This document shows, piece after piece, positions 49,798 through 57,689 of a stretch of DNA of 57,806 nt. The notes beneath the pieces are model-generated. The model was given only the letters and a program-made list of their open reading frames with translations. It searched no databases and was not told the DNA's origin. Both the position numbers and the translations under genes were made by a program. Numbering within the stretch: position 1 is the first letter of the stretch; the number at the start of each line of letters is the position of its first letter. The DNA is from Magnetococcales bacterium. GTDB lineage: Bacteria > Pseudomonadota > Magnetococcia > Magnetococcales > UBA8363. The stretch lies in assembly GCA_015660855.1 (NCBI GenBank), contig JACSDG010000012.1, positions 1 to 57,806 on the forward strand. The letters run 5' to 3'.

Positions 49798-50322
49798 TTA
49801 CTCCAGCAGATCCATGGCAGCTTGATGCACCGCGAAACATCGGCGATACCAGCCGAACAAAAATTTACTTGAGGCGGGGTTTTTGGTGACGATGCTGGCG
49901 TAATGACTTGCCCGACGCGCCATGAAATCCCTGACGAGGGCGTCAACCTTGTGTTTTTCGATGACCTTCAGCGTCCCTGGACCAATAACGCCGTCAGCCT
50001 CAATCCCAAGACATTCCTGGAGCATCTTGGAGGCTTTGGGCACCCCCTGATTGACGGCGGCATCGAACACCACCATTGCCAGCGGGGGCGGCAATTCATC
50101 CCCCCGTATCTTCCGCCAATAGTCGCGTTCGTAGATGCTTGCCGCCTGGTCTTCGGTCAGCCGGGCAATATCCAGATGCGGATATTGCCTTTTGCAGATG
50201 CCAAAGTTGGTTTCACCACCAGGATCGTTGGGATCGTTGGTGTATCCACCCTCGTGCATCAGCACCTGGTCAAGGCAAATTGCAAAAGTTTGTTGGGGAG
50301 TGTTTTTCATGCCGGTCATCAT
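49798..50322 (-). CDS. Endolysin, GH108 N-acetylmuramidase with PG-binding region
   Basis: The 174-residue protein has the GH108 catalytic motif 'HEGGYTNDPNDPGGETNFGI' (Glu as general acid) near residues 23-42, 'RDYWRKIRGDELPPPLAMVV' and 'DAAVNQG', then a PG_binding_3-type C-terminus ('LGIEADGVIGPGTLKVIEK'). It cleaves the peptidoglycan glycan chain at lysis. No signal sequence is present, so it depends on the holin. It is the first gene after Mor and is a likely start of the Mor-activated transcript. Confidence 0.93.
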   Translation of the reverse strand: MMTGMKNTPQQTFAICLDQVLMHEGGYTNDPNDPGGETNFGICKRQYPHLDIARLTEDQAASIYERDYWRKIRGDELPPPLAMVVFDAAVNQGVPKASKMLQECLGIEADGVIGPGTLKVIEKHKVDALVRDFMARRASHYASIVTKNPASSKFLFGWYRRCFAVHQAAMDLLE

Positions 50323-50378
50323 TGCTGATAACCTTGCGACAAGACAGTATCATCTGGCCTGGGCCAGGGAGGCGGATA

Positions 50379-50819
50379 TCAATCGTCGAACAGGGAGAGC
50401 TGTTTGTTTTCCTTCGGGGAGTGCCCAGGAGATGTCTGGGTTTTTTTCATGATGCGCCAAAACCATCGGTCGCAGATTGCGTATTCTTTGACGAGCGACC
50501 GATAGCTTTCGCCTTGCTCGTAACGTGCGATCATCTCCCGGTTGCGCACACAGCGCACCGCGACATCCACCTTGGGGATATAGACCCGCTCGCCACCCCA
50601 CCGTTCCGCCAGCGACCGGGCCGCCTCAAAACCGATAAGGTTGGATACGTCATGTTGCGGACCGATGGATCGGGGCAGGGCAAGATAAGTCCCGCCGTGG
50701 TTTTGCACCAGCCTTAACGTGGCCGCCGTGCCAATAACCTCGATCAACTGGATGGCCGACTTGGGCAGCCAGCAACGCTCCAGATCCTCCACCGACAAAA
50801 ATGCGCGACTGGCAGTCAT
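50379..50819 (-). CDS. Mor-family middle-operon transcription activator
   Basis: From ATG 50819, which overlaps the Gp16 stop (ATGA), the protein has 146 residues. The C-terminal helix-turn-helix 'REMIARYEQGESYRSLVKEY' plus 'AICDRWFWRIMKK' is the Mor/C type, and the centre has the beta-strand dimerisation segment ('GGTYLALPRSIGPQHDVSNL'). In Mu, Mor switches on the middle promoter with the host RNA polymerase; here it should activate the lysis-late genes that follow. It is intact. Confidence 0.82.
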   Translation of the reverse strand: MTASRAFLSVEDLERCWLPKSAIQLIEVIGTAATLRLVQNHGGTYLALPRSIGPQHDVSNLIGFEAARSLAERWGGERVYIPKVDVAVRCVRNREMIARYEQGESYRSLVKEYAICDRWFWRIMKKTQTSPGHSPKENKQLSLFDD

Positions 50820-51289
50820 TCCACAAATCCCTTCACCCTTTCGCGTTTGCACTGTAAGACCAACGCCGTCACCACTTTGTGCAGCTGCTGGTGGTCCAGG
50901 TGCTCCACAAAGATTTCCACGTTGTCCTGCCCCCGGAAAAACATGTTTTTTGCCACCCCATCGGCATAACGCAAAAAGGTTTTCCCTTCACCCAACTGCC
51001 CCAACAGGTCGCAAAGTTTGATGATTTTGTTGATCATCGGTTTCCGGTCTGCGGCGGGGTGGGGCCGCCCCTGCCAGATGCCGCTGGACGGGGATCCGGA
51101 TTTGTTCTTGCGGAATTCCACCCCCATCAAAACGCAATGGCTCAGGAAATCCCGCACATCGGCGTCACTCATGCCTTTGGACGACGTTACGCCATAGCGA
51201 CCCTGGAGTATCTCCCGGTAGGCGTCGTCATCCAGTCCCAGTTCTTTCTTGGCAATGTGAATCTTGGCAAGGTCAGTTCTTGTTGGCAT
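50816..51289 (-). CDS. Mu Gp16-like regulatory protein (DUF1018)
   Basis: The 157-residue protein has 'LAKIHIAKKELGLDDDAYRE', 'ILQGRYGVTSSKGMSDADVR' and 'MINKIIKLCDLLGQL', the DUF1018/Gp16 pattern present in the early region of nearly all Mu-like phages. Its function is unknown; it may be a regulator because of its position directly before Mor, with a four-base overlap. It overlaps the upstream gene by 17 bp. Confidence 0.88.
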   Translation of the reverse strand: MPTRTDLAKIHIAKKELGLDDDAYREILQGRYGVTSSKGMSDADVRDFLSHCVLMGVEFRKNKSGSPSSGIWQGRPHPAADRKPMINKIIKLCDLLGQLGEGKTFLRYADGVAKNMFFRGQDNVEIFVEHLDHQQLHKVVTALVLQCKRERVKGFVE

Positions 51290-51815
51290 TTTTGAAAAAC
51301 TCGGATTTTGCTCTTATTTCCGCAGCCATTTCAGGAGTGACCGCTTGACTCCAATCGAATCCTTTTTCCTGGTCTTGCGTTTCAACGGTGCGGCTGGCCC
51401 GCTCCTGTTCCACTCTTTTTTCCTTGTCTGCATCCGCCTTGTCCGCCAGCTCGTAGGCGATGGTGATCAGGTATCCGTGACCCTTGAGGGGTCTTTTGAC
51501 TTTATCCAGTTGCGCCAGCATGGTTTCCATGGCCTTTGCCCACATCTCCGGCGTACAAGGCCTCGCTACCTTGTGGCTGTAAACCACCGTCCCCTTAGTC
51601 ATCAGGACGTTGAGTTCCGCCACTACTTTTTGCACCTGCTCCCAGGCAAGCCCGTGGTCGGAAGCAGGGCGAAAAAGAGCCAGATAGCCGGGGACATGGC
51701 GCACCACCACCCCCGGCAGTCGGCTTATGGCGGCCAGTGTATTCCTGGCCGCCACGTTTCCAGACCAAGCCTCCAGGCTGGCAGTCGCCTGACAACAGGG
51801 GCACATCAGCAACAT
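51273..51815 (-). CDS. Early-region phage protein of unknown function
   Basis: The 180-residue protein starts with a zinc-ribbon-like 'MLLMCPCCQATASLEAWSGN' and continues with mixed alpha/beta sequence ('GYLALFRPASDHGLAWEQVQ', 'KVVAELNVLM') and an acidic, charged end. It resembles an uncharacterised protein commonly encoded just before Gp16 in Mu-like phages. Overlaps on both sides show that it belongs to the early operon. Confidence 0.65.
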   Translation of the reverse strand: MLLMCPCCQATASLEAWSGNVAARNTLAAISRLPGVVVRHVPGYLALFRPASDHGLAWEQVQKVVAELNVLMTKGTVVYSHKVARPCTPEMWAKAMETMLAQLDKVKRPLKGHGYLITIAYELADKADADKEKRVEQERASRTVETQDQEKGFDWSQAVTPEMAAEIRAKSEFFKNANKN

Positions 51816-52429
51816 TTGTCAGATTCCGCAGGCCGGATCGCATTTTCTTTGTTGACGTGACAAACATCAAAATCGATCACCCACACCATCGGATTTGTTG
51901 CCCATCCATGACCTTGCTTGGCGTGCATGGCATCCCACAAATCGGCATACCGCTTGATTGCCAAGTGACTTTTGCCAAGCTGTCTTTCTTCGCTAGGCCA
52001 TACCCCTTCCCGGATACAGTCGCCGCCAGAAATCTCCTGGAGCTGCTCCCGTCTGACGCTGGTAATCGTCAAGTCGATGCGCGACGCCCACCGGGGCATA
52101 TGAATGGGCGGTCGCCAACGAAGGGAATGCTCACGTGCAAATCCTTCCGGATGCCGCCACGTCGGATCATCAGCGCGATACAGGCACCAATCACTTTCTA
52201 CGAAGTACCCATCGGCACGGTAGATAGCGTGTTGCTCCCGAACCCACAGACGGTCTCCATCCGATCCGTACGGGTGCTTGCCAGAGTTCTTCCTGGCTAT
52301 CCTTCTGGTTTGTGATTTTCTTCCAGCCAGAATGGCACTGACCATGGGTCCGGAAAACAGGATAGGTCGCTCGCGCAGTTTTTGTTTGTGATAAGAGTCA
52401 AGCATGTTCAAAAAAACTCCGTCGAGCAA
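51806..52429 (-). CDS. ASCH-like phage protein
   Basis: The 207-residue protein has 'RPILFSGPMVSAILAGRKSQ' + 'TRRI' near the start, 'GDRLWVREQHAIYRADGYFV' and 'RIDLTITSVRREQLQEIS', the pattern of phage ASCH (PUA-like) proteins that are thought to bind RNA or modified bases. It is common as a moron in temperate phages. An alternative start (ATG at 52405) is possible. It overlaps the next gene by 10 bp and is preceded by a short G/C palindrome at about 52,449-52,469. Confidence 0.75.
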   Translation of the reverse strand: MLDGVFLNMLDSYHKQKLRERPILFSGPMVSAILAGRKSQTRRIARKNSGKHPYGSDGDRLWVREQHAIYRADGYFVESDWCLYRADDPTWRHPEGFAREHSLRWRPPIHMPRWASRIDLTITSVRREQLQEISGGDCIREGVWPSEERQLGKSHLAIKRYADLWDAMHAKQGHGWATNPMVWVIDFDVCHVNKENAIRPAESDKCC

Positions 52430-52474
52430 AATTTATAAAAGAATTCCTTTGGGGGGGCTACGCCCCCACTTTCC

Positions 52475-52747
52475 CTACGCCATCCCCAAGGCCTGCCTGT
52501 ACAAGTGCAGTATGGCTTCCTGCTCATCCACTTCCCTAGGATCCTGCTTTCGGATCCTGATGACATCACGCATGATTTTTGGTTCGAACCCTTGAGACTT
52601 GGCCTCTGCATAAACATCCCTGACGCTGGCAGAGATTTCCGCTTTCTCTTCCTCAAGCCGCTCGATTCGGTCGATAAATGCTAACAATTGATCCGCAGCG
52701 ATCATCTCACCCTGCTCTTGCGTCTGTTCCTGCATTTGTTTTTGCAC
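52475..52747 (-). CDS. GapR-like nucleoid protein (DUF2312)
   Basis: The 90-residue protein has 'LLAFIDRIERLEEEKAEISA', 'SVRDVYAEAKSQGFEPKIMR', 'DVIRIRKQDPREVDEQEAIL' and 'HLYRQALG', nearly the full GapR/DUF2312 consensus. Host GapR binds overtwisted AT-rich DNA ahead of replication forks. A copy inside the early operon of a Mu-like phage suggests a role in phage DNA replication-transposition or transcription. The first 15 residues (Gln/Glu-rich) are an extension. Confidence 0.85.
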   Translation of the reverse strand: MQKQMQEQTQEQGEMIAADQLLAFIDRIERLEEEKAEISASVRDVYAEAKSQGFEPKIMRDVIRIRKQDPREVDEQEAILHLYRQALGMA

Positions 52748-52770
52748 TTCCTCTTCTCCCTTGATAATCG

Positions 52771-52974
52771 TCAGCCTGTATAATTATTGCGTTTGCACGC
52801 ATCACTGTACGCAATCTTCCACTCGCCCCCCATTTTCTTAGCTTTCCGCCACAGCCTTTCCAGATTCTCCCGACCTTCATTCCACACCCGATGATCGTCG
52901 GACATGTTGTAATGCCAATCCGCCCGCTCCAATTCAGAACGGAAGCGGTCCAGATCTTCATCTTGATTTTTCAT
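52771..52974 (-). CDS. Small phage protein, early region
   Basis: From ATG 52974, which overlaps the upstream stop (ATGA), the peptide has 67 residues rich in Trp, Arg and Glu ('LERADWHYNMSDDHRVWNEG', 'RENLERLWRKAKKMGGEW'). The function is not recognised. The coupled start and coding-like composition support it as a real gene. Confidence 0.6.
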   Translation of the reverse strand: MKNQDEDLDRFRSELERADWHYNMSDDHRVWNEGRENLERLWRKAKKMGGEWKIAYSDACKRNNYTG

Positions 52975-53198
52975 AGATGAAATTGCTCCAAACGCATAAG
53001 TCCCAGGCAAGCAGGACACCGCGCCGCCTTAGAGTCTGTCAATTCGGGTGCCATATCACATCGAAGGACCCCGTCTTCCTCGTAAAACCAGGCCTTACAG
53101 ACAGCTTCCATGAGTACATAAGGCACTACCTGATCGCATTCAGGATCCGGGCAGGTAAGTTTTATGCGGCTCTGCCCCTTTTTCAGAGATTCACGCAC
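52971..53198 (-). CDS. Small zinc-ribbon-like phage protein
   Basis: From GTG 53198 the peptide has 75 residues with two Cys pairs, 'CPDPECDQVVPY' and 'RCPACLGLMRL', consistent with a zinc ribbon. The GTG is the first start after the upstream stop region and overlaps it; an ORF to 53261 would overlap the preceding gene heavily. It may be a DNA-binding or regulatory peptide. Confidence 0.6.
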   Translation of the reverse strand: MRESLKKGQSRIKLTCPDPECDQVVPYVLMEAVCKAWFYEEDGVLRCDMAPELTDSKAARCPACLGLMRLEQFHL

Positions 53199-53424
53199 AT
53201 GCCGCTCCTTGCAGTTCCACGACCCGGCACAACACCCCATCCAACCCACGCAAAAAGTCATAATCCCTGGCCTTTACGCCATCCGCCACTTCCTGGACCA
53301 TGGCGGCAGCCAACATGTCGGCAGGAACCTTCTGCAACAAACCGGCGGCGATCTCACCACGCTTTTCCGCCAGCGACGTCATGGCCAACTCCACATCCCT
53401 TGCCGTCATTCGTTCATAATTCAT
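53191..53424 (-). CDS. Small phage protein, early region
   Basis: The 77-residue Ala-rich helical peptide ('MTARDVELAMTSLAEKRGEI', 'LLQKVPADMLAAAMVQEVAD') overlaps both neighbours by about 8-11 bp, as is typical of this operon. No domain is recognised. Confidence 0.58.
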   Translation of the reverse strand: MNYERMTARDVELAMTSLAEKRGEIAAGLLQKVPADMLAAAMVQEVADGVKARDYDFLRGLDGVLCRVVELQGAACA

Positions 53425-53758
53425 CGTCTGATCTCCATGCCCTTGTTTTTTTTAGCCGCTCAGGATTCTCTACGATTTCCTTCACCCACCGGCGCACCCG
53501 ATCAGGGTCTAAATCCAGTGCCGCGCAGACCCATAAAAAGGACGCTTCCATTTCTTTTTGTGATCGGAACCATCGGAGGGCACTTTTGTGCGCCTTGCGC
53601 TGCCTGTTGGATTCATGATTTCTTTTAAACTCGCTTCCATCGTTGGCCGCATCCCTGACGGCTACCCACAATACGTTGGCCCACAACAACTTTTCCGAAC
53701 TGAATTCCAAAGACCCAATCTGCGTCCCGATCTCACCGTCTGTATTCATCCTTGCCAT
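53414..53758 (-). CDS. Phage protein with helix-rich C-terminus, early region
   Basis: From ATG 53758 the protein has 114 residues. 'FSSEKLLWANVLWVAVRDAA' and 'SALRWFRSQKEMEASFLWVC' followed by 'DLDPDRVRRWVKEIV' resemble uncharacterised Mu-like phage early proteins with a small helix-turn-helix-like end. The open stretch to 53938 overlaps the neighbouring genes and is rejected. Confidence 0.6.
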   Translation of the reverse strand: MARMNTDGEIGTQIGSLEFSSEKLLWANVLWVAVRDAANDGSEFKRNHESNRQRKAHKSALRWFRSQKEMEASFLWVCAALDLDPDRVRRWVKEIVENPERLKKTRAWRSDDEL

Positions 53759-53763
53759 CTGGG

Positions 53764-53952
53764 TCAGCGATGAAGGTTCTTGTATTCCGCCCGCTCCATC
53801 ATCACCCTGCCCATGTGTTCCCCGTTGGCAAACGCGCACCCCACGCACCCTCGCAGCCATCCCAATCCCCCCGCCAGCAGCAGCAATGGAATCAATACCA
53901 AACGCCCAATGAAAGAACCGACCAGACCCGCAACCCACACGATGTCATCCAT
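53764..53952 (-). CDS. Small single-pass membrane protein, early region
   Basis: From ATG 53952, overlapping the Gam stop, the peptide has 62 residues with one long hydrophobic segment ('IVWVAGLVGSFIGRLVLIPL', then 'LLLAGGLGWLRGCVGCAF'). Function unknown; a superinfection or host-takeover role is possible from position only. Confidence 0.55.
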   Translation of the reverse strand: MDDIVWVAGLVGSFIGRLVLIPLLLLAGGLGWLRGCVGCAFANGEHMGRVMMERAEYKNLHR

Positions 53953-54463
53953 GTTGCACCGCCTCCGCCTTGATTTCGTACCAAAACGTGTCCTTTTCCT
54001 CACGGACGGCATACACCAAAGCCAGCCTTTCATCGGTCCAGTCACGCATGGCGTCTTTGTTGATTTTTTCCGTCACTTTGACAGCTTCCAGAATCCGGTG
54101 CACCTTCAGGGCTTCCAGGACATCTGCCAGCTTCTTGCCTGCGGCCGCCTTGATCTCGTTGGACTTCCGAAATCCGATAAACCCAAAAACCAATTCGATG
54201 GTGCGCTTTTCAGTAAAATGTTCGCTTTTCTGCGACGCGCCAAAGGTCGCCAACGCTTCAGACAGTGCCTTGATACGGTCCCTGGAGGGTGCCGTTATTT
54301 CCAAAGCCCCCTCCTTGATTTTATCGATGGCACAATTCGCTTCCATCTCTGCGGCGTCGATCTGACGTTGCAGCCCGCCAATCTCAGCCAGGACAGTGTT
54401 GGCGTGCTCCAAATTTTGGATGACGATTGCCACTTTCGGCTTGATTCTTTTTCCTGTTGCCAC
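53945..54463 (-). CDS. gam: Host-nuclease inhibitor Gam
   Basis: The 172-residue protein matches Mu Gam in length and sequence pattern: 'IGGLQRQIDAAEMEANCAID', 'TEKRTIELVFGFIGFRKSNE', 'IKAAAGKKLADVLEALKVHR' and 'AVREEKDTFWYEIKAE'. It binds DNA ends, like a Ku protomer, and protects transposing or infecting phage DNA from RecBCD-type exonucleases. It lies in the early operon as in Mu and is intact. Confidence 0.92.
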   Translation of the reverse strand: MATGKRIKPKVAIVIQNLEHANTVLAEIGGLQRQIDAAEMEANCAIDKIKEGALEITAPSRDRIKALSEALATFGASQKSEHFTEKRTIELVFGFIGFRKSNEIKAAAGKKLADVLEALKVHRILEAVKVTEKINKDAMRDWTDERLALVYAVREEKDTFWYEIKAEAVQHG

Positions 54464-54474
54464 CTCACATCTCC

Positions 54475-54699
54475 TTATGCTTTCGGCCTGTACGGGCCTT
54501 CGTTGTCCACCGTAATCACCCCACTTTTAACCATTCCTTCAAGTCGCGTGGATAACTGCATCCAGCTTGGCCCAGGGTCCAGCATTCCAATGATCACGCG
54601 ACGGCTGATGCCAGGCGTGGTACGCACAAGGCCAAGGATCGCCCGCCGCCCCCGGTATTCCCTTAAAAATCGTCTCAATGCTTCGGCGAGTTTTTTCAT
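54475..54699 (-). CDS. Small winged-helix-like phage protein
   Basis: From ATG 54699, overlapping the upstream stop (ATGA), the peptide has 74 residues ('MKKLAEALRRFLREYRGRRA', 'ILGLVRTTPGISRRVIIGML', 'MVKSGVITVDNEGPYRPKA'), with the look of a small winged-helix domain. It lies 12 bp before Gam. It is probably a DNA-binding early regulator. Confidence 0.6.
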   Translation of the reverse strand: MKKLAEALRRFLREYRGRRAILGLVRTTPGISRRVIIGMLDPGPSWMQLSTRLEGMVKSGVITVDNEGPYRPKA

Positions 54700-55475
54700 G
54701 GTTTTGCCTCCGTCATAAAGCGTTGGCGCACCGCCTGTTCCATCAGATCCTTCCGCCCCTTGTAGACCCCTTTCAGCACCTGACAGACGACTCCTTTGCT
54801 GTAGCTGATCCGGGCAGCCGCATGTCCCTGGGTTTCGGCATCGCAGGCCGCAGCCAAGGCCAACACCCAATCCGCCAGAGGGGCATGAATCCGACGTACC
54901 ATTTTTACGTTGGGACCAGGGACTGGATGCTCCAGACCGGTATTAGGATCGTGCACAGATTTGTCTCGTCGAACCTGTGGCGGCTTTGGGCCGGTCCATT
55001 TAAGCAGGGTATGACGGGCCACCTTTCCCGGATGACTCGCCTCCACCAGCACCAGGATTCCCACGCGGGCCAGATAACCGATGTAGCTTTTGGCATCGCT
55101 CAACGGCACGTCGGTCACAAATGCAAGTTCATGGGCTGAAAAATTGCGCATCCCTTCCATGGCCAGCCACATTTTTTCCCGGTTGGACATGGGTACGGGA
55201 TGTCCGTTCTTGCGTAACTGCGGATGCTCGATGCCGTTGTCACGCGCCAACCGGTAGCGCACCCCCTCCCGGACCAGATAACCGCCCCGGACCAAGCGGG
55301 TCACATAGTCGCGCACCGTCTCTCTTTTTACCGTGGTTCGATCGGCCAGATCGCTGAATCGCCACTCACCCCCGATTTCCCGGATCATCGCCCAAACCCT
55401 GTCCTCGGCCGGCATGGCCATCCGATCAATGGCCCGCAGACGCTTGACCGCCACTGCGGACAACGCCCGGCTCAT
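54696..55475 (-). CDS. Winged-helix DNA-binding phage protein
   Basis: From ATG 55475, which overlaps the MuB stop and has GGAGGG just upstream, the protein has 259 residues. It contains two winged-helix-like segments ('EWRFSDLADRTTVKRETVRD' with 'YVTRLVRGGYLV', and 'FSAHELAFVTDVPLSDAKSY' with 'IGYLARVGILVLV'). Such proteins follow MuB in several Mu-like phages and are probably transcriptional or replication regulators. The longer open stretch to 55610 lies inside MuB. Confidence 0.72.
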   Translation of the reverse strand: MSRALSAVAVKRLRAIDRMAMPAEDRVWAMIREIGGEWRFSDLADRTTVKRETVRDYVTRLVRGGYLVREGVRYRLARDNGIEHPQLRKNGHPVPMSNREKMWLAMEGMRNFSAHELAFVTDVPLSDAKSYIGYLARVGILVLVEASHPGKVARHTLLKWTGPKPPQVRRDKSVHDPNTGLEHPVPGPNVKMVRRIHAPLADWVLALAAACDAETQGHAAARISYSKGVVCQVLKGVYKGRKDLMEQAVRQRFMTEAKP

Positions 55476-56218
55476 CCCACCCTCCGGATTGCTTTTTTGG
55501 GTTCTACCGGCTTTTCTTCGCGAAACAAATCCAAGCCGATCTCTTTCAAACCCATAGCCAGTGCTTTTTCCCGAACATTCTCCAGATCGATGACGATCCG
55601 GCGGGTACAACCCGCATGGGTGCGGTGGATCTCTTCCAACAGGTCATCCCCAACCATGACCCCCCTGGCGTAAAAATCCCGCAACACCCTGGTGTCATCC
55701 ATGTCCAAAGGGTTGGCCTCCACCCACCGCAATATCCGGTTGTCGATGCGCTCAAAATGCTTTTTCAACTCCAGCGGCAACGCTGGCTCGCCAATCAACA
55801 CAATCGTCCCCTGATCCCGACTTTTTTTGTAAACATCGAGGATCAGTTCCAAAAATCCTTTCTTGGCAGGATGATGGGCGTCGTCGATGATCAATGGCCG
55901 CCTGGACGCGGCCAACTGCTCGCCGATTTGCGTTTTAAGCTCCCGCACAGTCTTCGTTGGCGTCAAACCCATCCGCTCGGCGATGTCCAGCAGCAGCTCC
56001 TTGCGGGTGCAGGTGGAGTCCGCCTCGATGTGGTAAGCACGAAACTGCACGGTCAAAAACAACGCCGCCGTGGTCTTGCCAAACCCCGAATGGCCATGGA
56101 AACAAACCAGCCCCGGCAGATGCGATGGACGATTCAAGGCGTGCTCAACCGCCTCGGTGATGGCCGCTACGTTTTTTAGTAGCGCGGCACTATTGACAAG
56201 AGTTGTTCTTTTGGACAT
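55472..56218 (-). CDS. MuB-like transposition target-selection ATPase
   Basis: The 248-residue AAA+ protein has Walker A 'GHSGFGKTT', Walker B 'RPLIIDDAHHP' and the sensor region 'QGTIVLIGEPALPLELKKHF'. It matches MuB/TniB-type ATPases that choose target DNA and activate the DDE transposase. ATG 56218 is preceded by AAGGAG at a good distance. It is about 60 bp downstream of the transposase gene, the standard order. Intact. Confidence 0.9.
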   Translation of the reverse strand: MSKRTTLVNSAALLKNVAAITEAVEHALNRPSHLPGLVCFHGHSGFGKTTAALFLTVQFRAYHIEADSTCTRKELLLDIAERMGLTPTKTVRELKTQIGEQLAASRRPLIIDDAHHPAKKGFLELILDVYKKSRDQGTIVLIGEPALPLELKKHFERIDNRILRWVEANPLDMDDTRVLRDFYARGVMVGDDLLEEIHRTHAGCTRRIVIDLENVREKALAMGLKEIGLDLFREEKPVEPKKAIRRVG

Positions 56219-56250
56219 AATCGCTCCTTGATATTTTGTCTGTTTGCCAA

Positions 56251-56278
56251 GCCCCGGTGCTCACAACATCGGGGTTTT
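56251..56278 (+). terminator. Hairpin with T-run between transposase and MuB
   Basis: The stem CCCCGGTG/CATCGGGG (56251-56258 with 56266-56273) is followed by TTTTT on the plus strand. It has terminator form for plus-strand transcription only, so it may block antisense transcription rather than end the transposase mRNA. Confidence 0.4.
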
Positions 56279-56279
56279 T

Positions 56280-57689
56280 CTATTGGTTTGCCGCCATCTT
56301 GTATTGCGCCATCCGCTTTTGACTGCGGTACTCTGCCGACTGGGTGTACAGCTCCAGCCATTCATAATCCCGATTCAAAATCTCCTCCCCGGCCTCGATC
56401 GAGGCCTCAATGGCCGCCGCCCTTTGGTAGCGGTCGGACGCCGTTTGCATGGAGACCACTTTTTTGGGTTCGGTCAGACGCTTTGCCACCTCCGCCAATC
56501 GGGCTTTTTCCTCTTCGCTGCGCTCTGGAATGGGTTTGTTTTGCAATACTGGCCCTGTCACCAGGCGCGTCGCCCCCGGCTCCAGGGTTCCGCCCGGGCT
56601 GGCGTAATTCGGGATCATCGCCGCCACTTCTTCCGGCTTCAGGGTAATTGCCGCTGCCGCCATTTCCTTGCTGGCCTTCCTGAACTTGTTCTTGTCCCGT
56701 CCGTGCTCCTGGGCTGCCTGCACATCGTCAAATCCAACATCTTCGATACAGGCCACCTCACCGATGAACACATTGTCCAACCGGTACACGCTCAACGGTT
56801 TTTTCAATGCCTGGGGATCAAAGCGAACGATCAACTTTTGCCCGCGATAACCGCGCAGGACAGCATCCCAATACCGATTGCCCATCAGGCTGATCTCGCC
56901 ATTCTTGCGACTGGCCGTCACCCCTTCCGCCGCCATCAACCACAGGCGACGTTGGGTTGCAGATGCCCGGCGTACCGTGCTGACGGCGTAAGATTCCGCA
57001 AACGTTTCATCAAAGGATCGCCCATCGCAGGTTTCGGTACGCCGCCCTGGACGGGCGTTGTGTTCGTTGATCTCCGAGGTCACAATTTCCAGAAACACAT
57101 CAAGGTCAACGGCTTTGGAACCATAATTTTCCGGCTTGTTTTCCGGCGAATTTCCGGTCCAGGCACCAGCAAAGGCAGGGTGCTTGGCAATGTTGTCGAA
57201 GAAATCCCGGAAAGCCCTTTCGATGGGCTTGGATTGGCCCGAATACGGTGTAGTCCAATGCACCGCCACCCCCATGGTTTTGAGCACCCCGGTAGGGTCA
57301 TCCTCTTTGATTTTGAACCGAAACCGGGTGGTCACACCCCCCGTCATCCACTTGCTGGCGAAGGCGCGCCCGTTGTCCATGTACATTGCCTCGGGGATGC
57401 CCCAGTTCTCCACCACATCGCCAAACGCCAGCCGGAACGCCTCCCGGTTCTCGCTCTTATCGATCCTCCAGGCTAAAAATTTTCCGCTGAACACATCGCG
57501 TATCGCCACCATACAAGGCCGCTGGACATCACCATTGGGCCACCGTACCCAGTCGTCCCACCGATGGCCGTCCACATCGCAGGCCGCCATGGTCGCCAGA
57601 TGCAACTTGCTACGCCGTTGTGCCGGATACAGGTTATCGAGTTCTTCCGCACCATCCCGGCACAGCACCTGCGCTTCAACGGGGATCAC
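56280..57689 (-). CDS. MuA-like DDE transposase, catalytic and C-terminal part; 5' end disrupted
   Basis: The 469 codons cover the DDE core and C-terminus of a Mu transposase: 'LHLATMAACDVDGHRWDDWV' with the first Asp, 'GIPEAMYMDNGRAFASKWMT' with the second Asp, 'GQSKPIERAFRDFFDNI' with the Glu, then 'MGNRYWDAVLRGYRGQKLIV'. MuA and relatives have about 200 more N-terminal residues that bind the phage ends. Here the frame is closed by TGA about 30 bp upstream of GTG 57689. MuA-like residues ('NLSSGEKLEHRVKGKLP') continue in a different frame (about 57,690-57,745), which also ends in a stop, so the gene is frameshifted or decayed near 57,690. The remainder lies outside the window. Confidence 0.8.
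   Translation of the reverse strand: MIPVEAQVLCRDGAEELDNLYPAQRRSKLHLATMAACDVDGHRWDDWVRWPNGDVQRPCMVAIRDVFSGKFLAWRIDKSENREAFRLAFGDVVENWGIPEAMYMDNGRAFASKWMTGGVTTRFRFKIKEDDPTGVLKTMGVAVHWTTPYSGQSKPIERAFRDFFDNIAKHPAFAGAWTGNSPENKPENYGSKAVDLDVFLEIVTSEINEHNARPGRRTETCDGRSFDETFAESYAVSTVRRASATQRRLWLMAAEGVTASRKNGEISLMGNRYWDAVLRGYRGQKLIVRFDPQALKKPLSVYRLDNVFIGEVACIEDVGFDDVQAAQEHGRDKNKFRKASKEMAAAAITLKPEEVAAMIPNYASPGGTLEPGATRLVTGPVLQNKPIPERSEEEKARLAEVAKRLTEPKKVVSMQTASDRYQRAAAIEASIEAGEEILNRDYEWLELYTQSAEYRSQKRMAQYKMAANQ

Noticed and set aside
52445-52470. Terminator after the GapR-like gene
   Set aside because: The palindrome GGGGGC-TAC-GCCCCC-type lacks a T-run in the direction of transcription.
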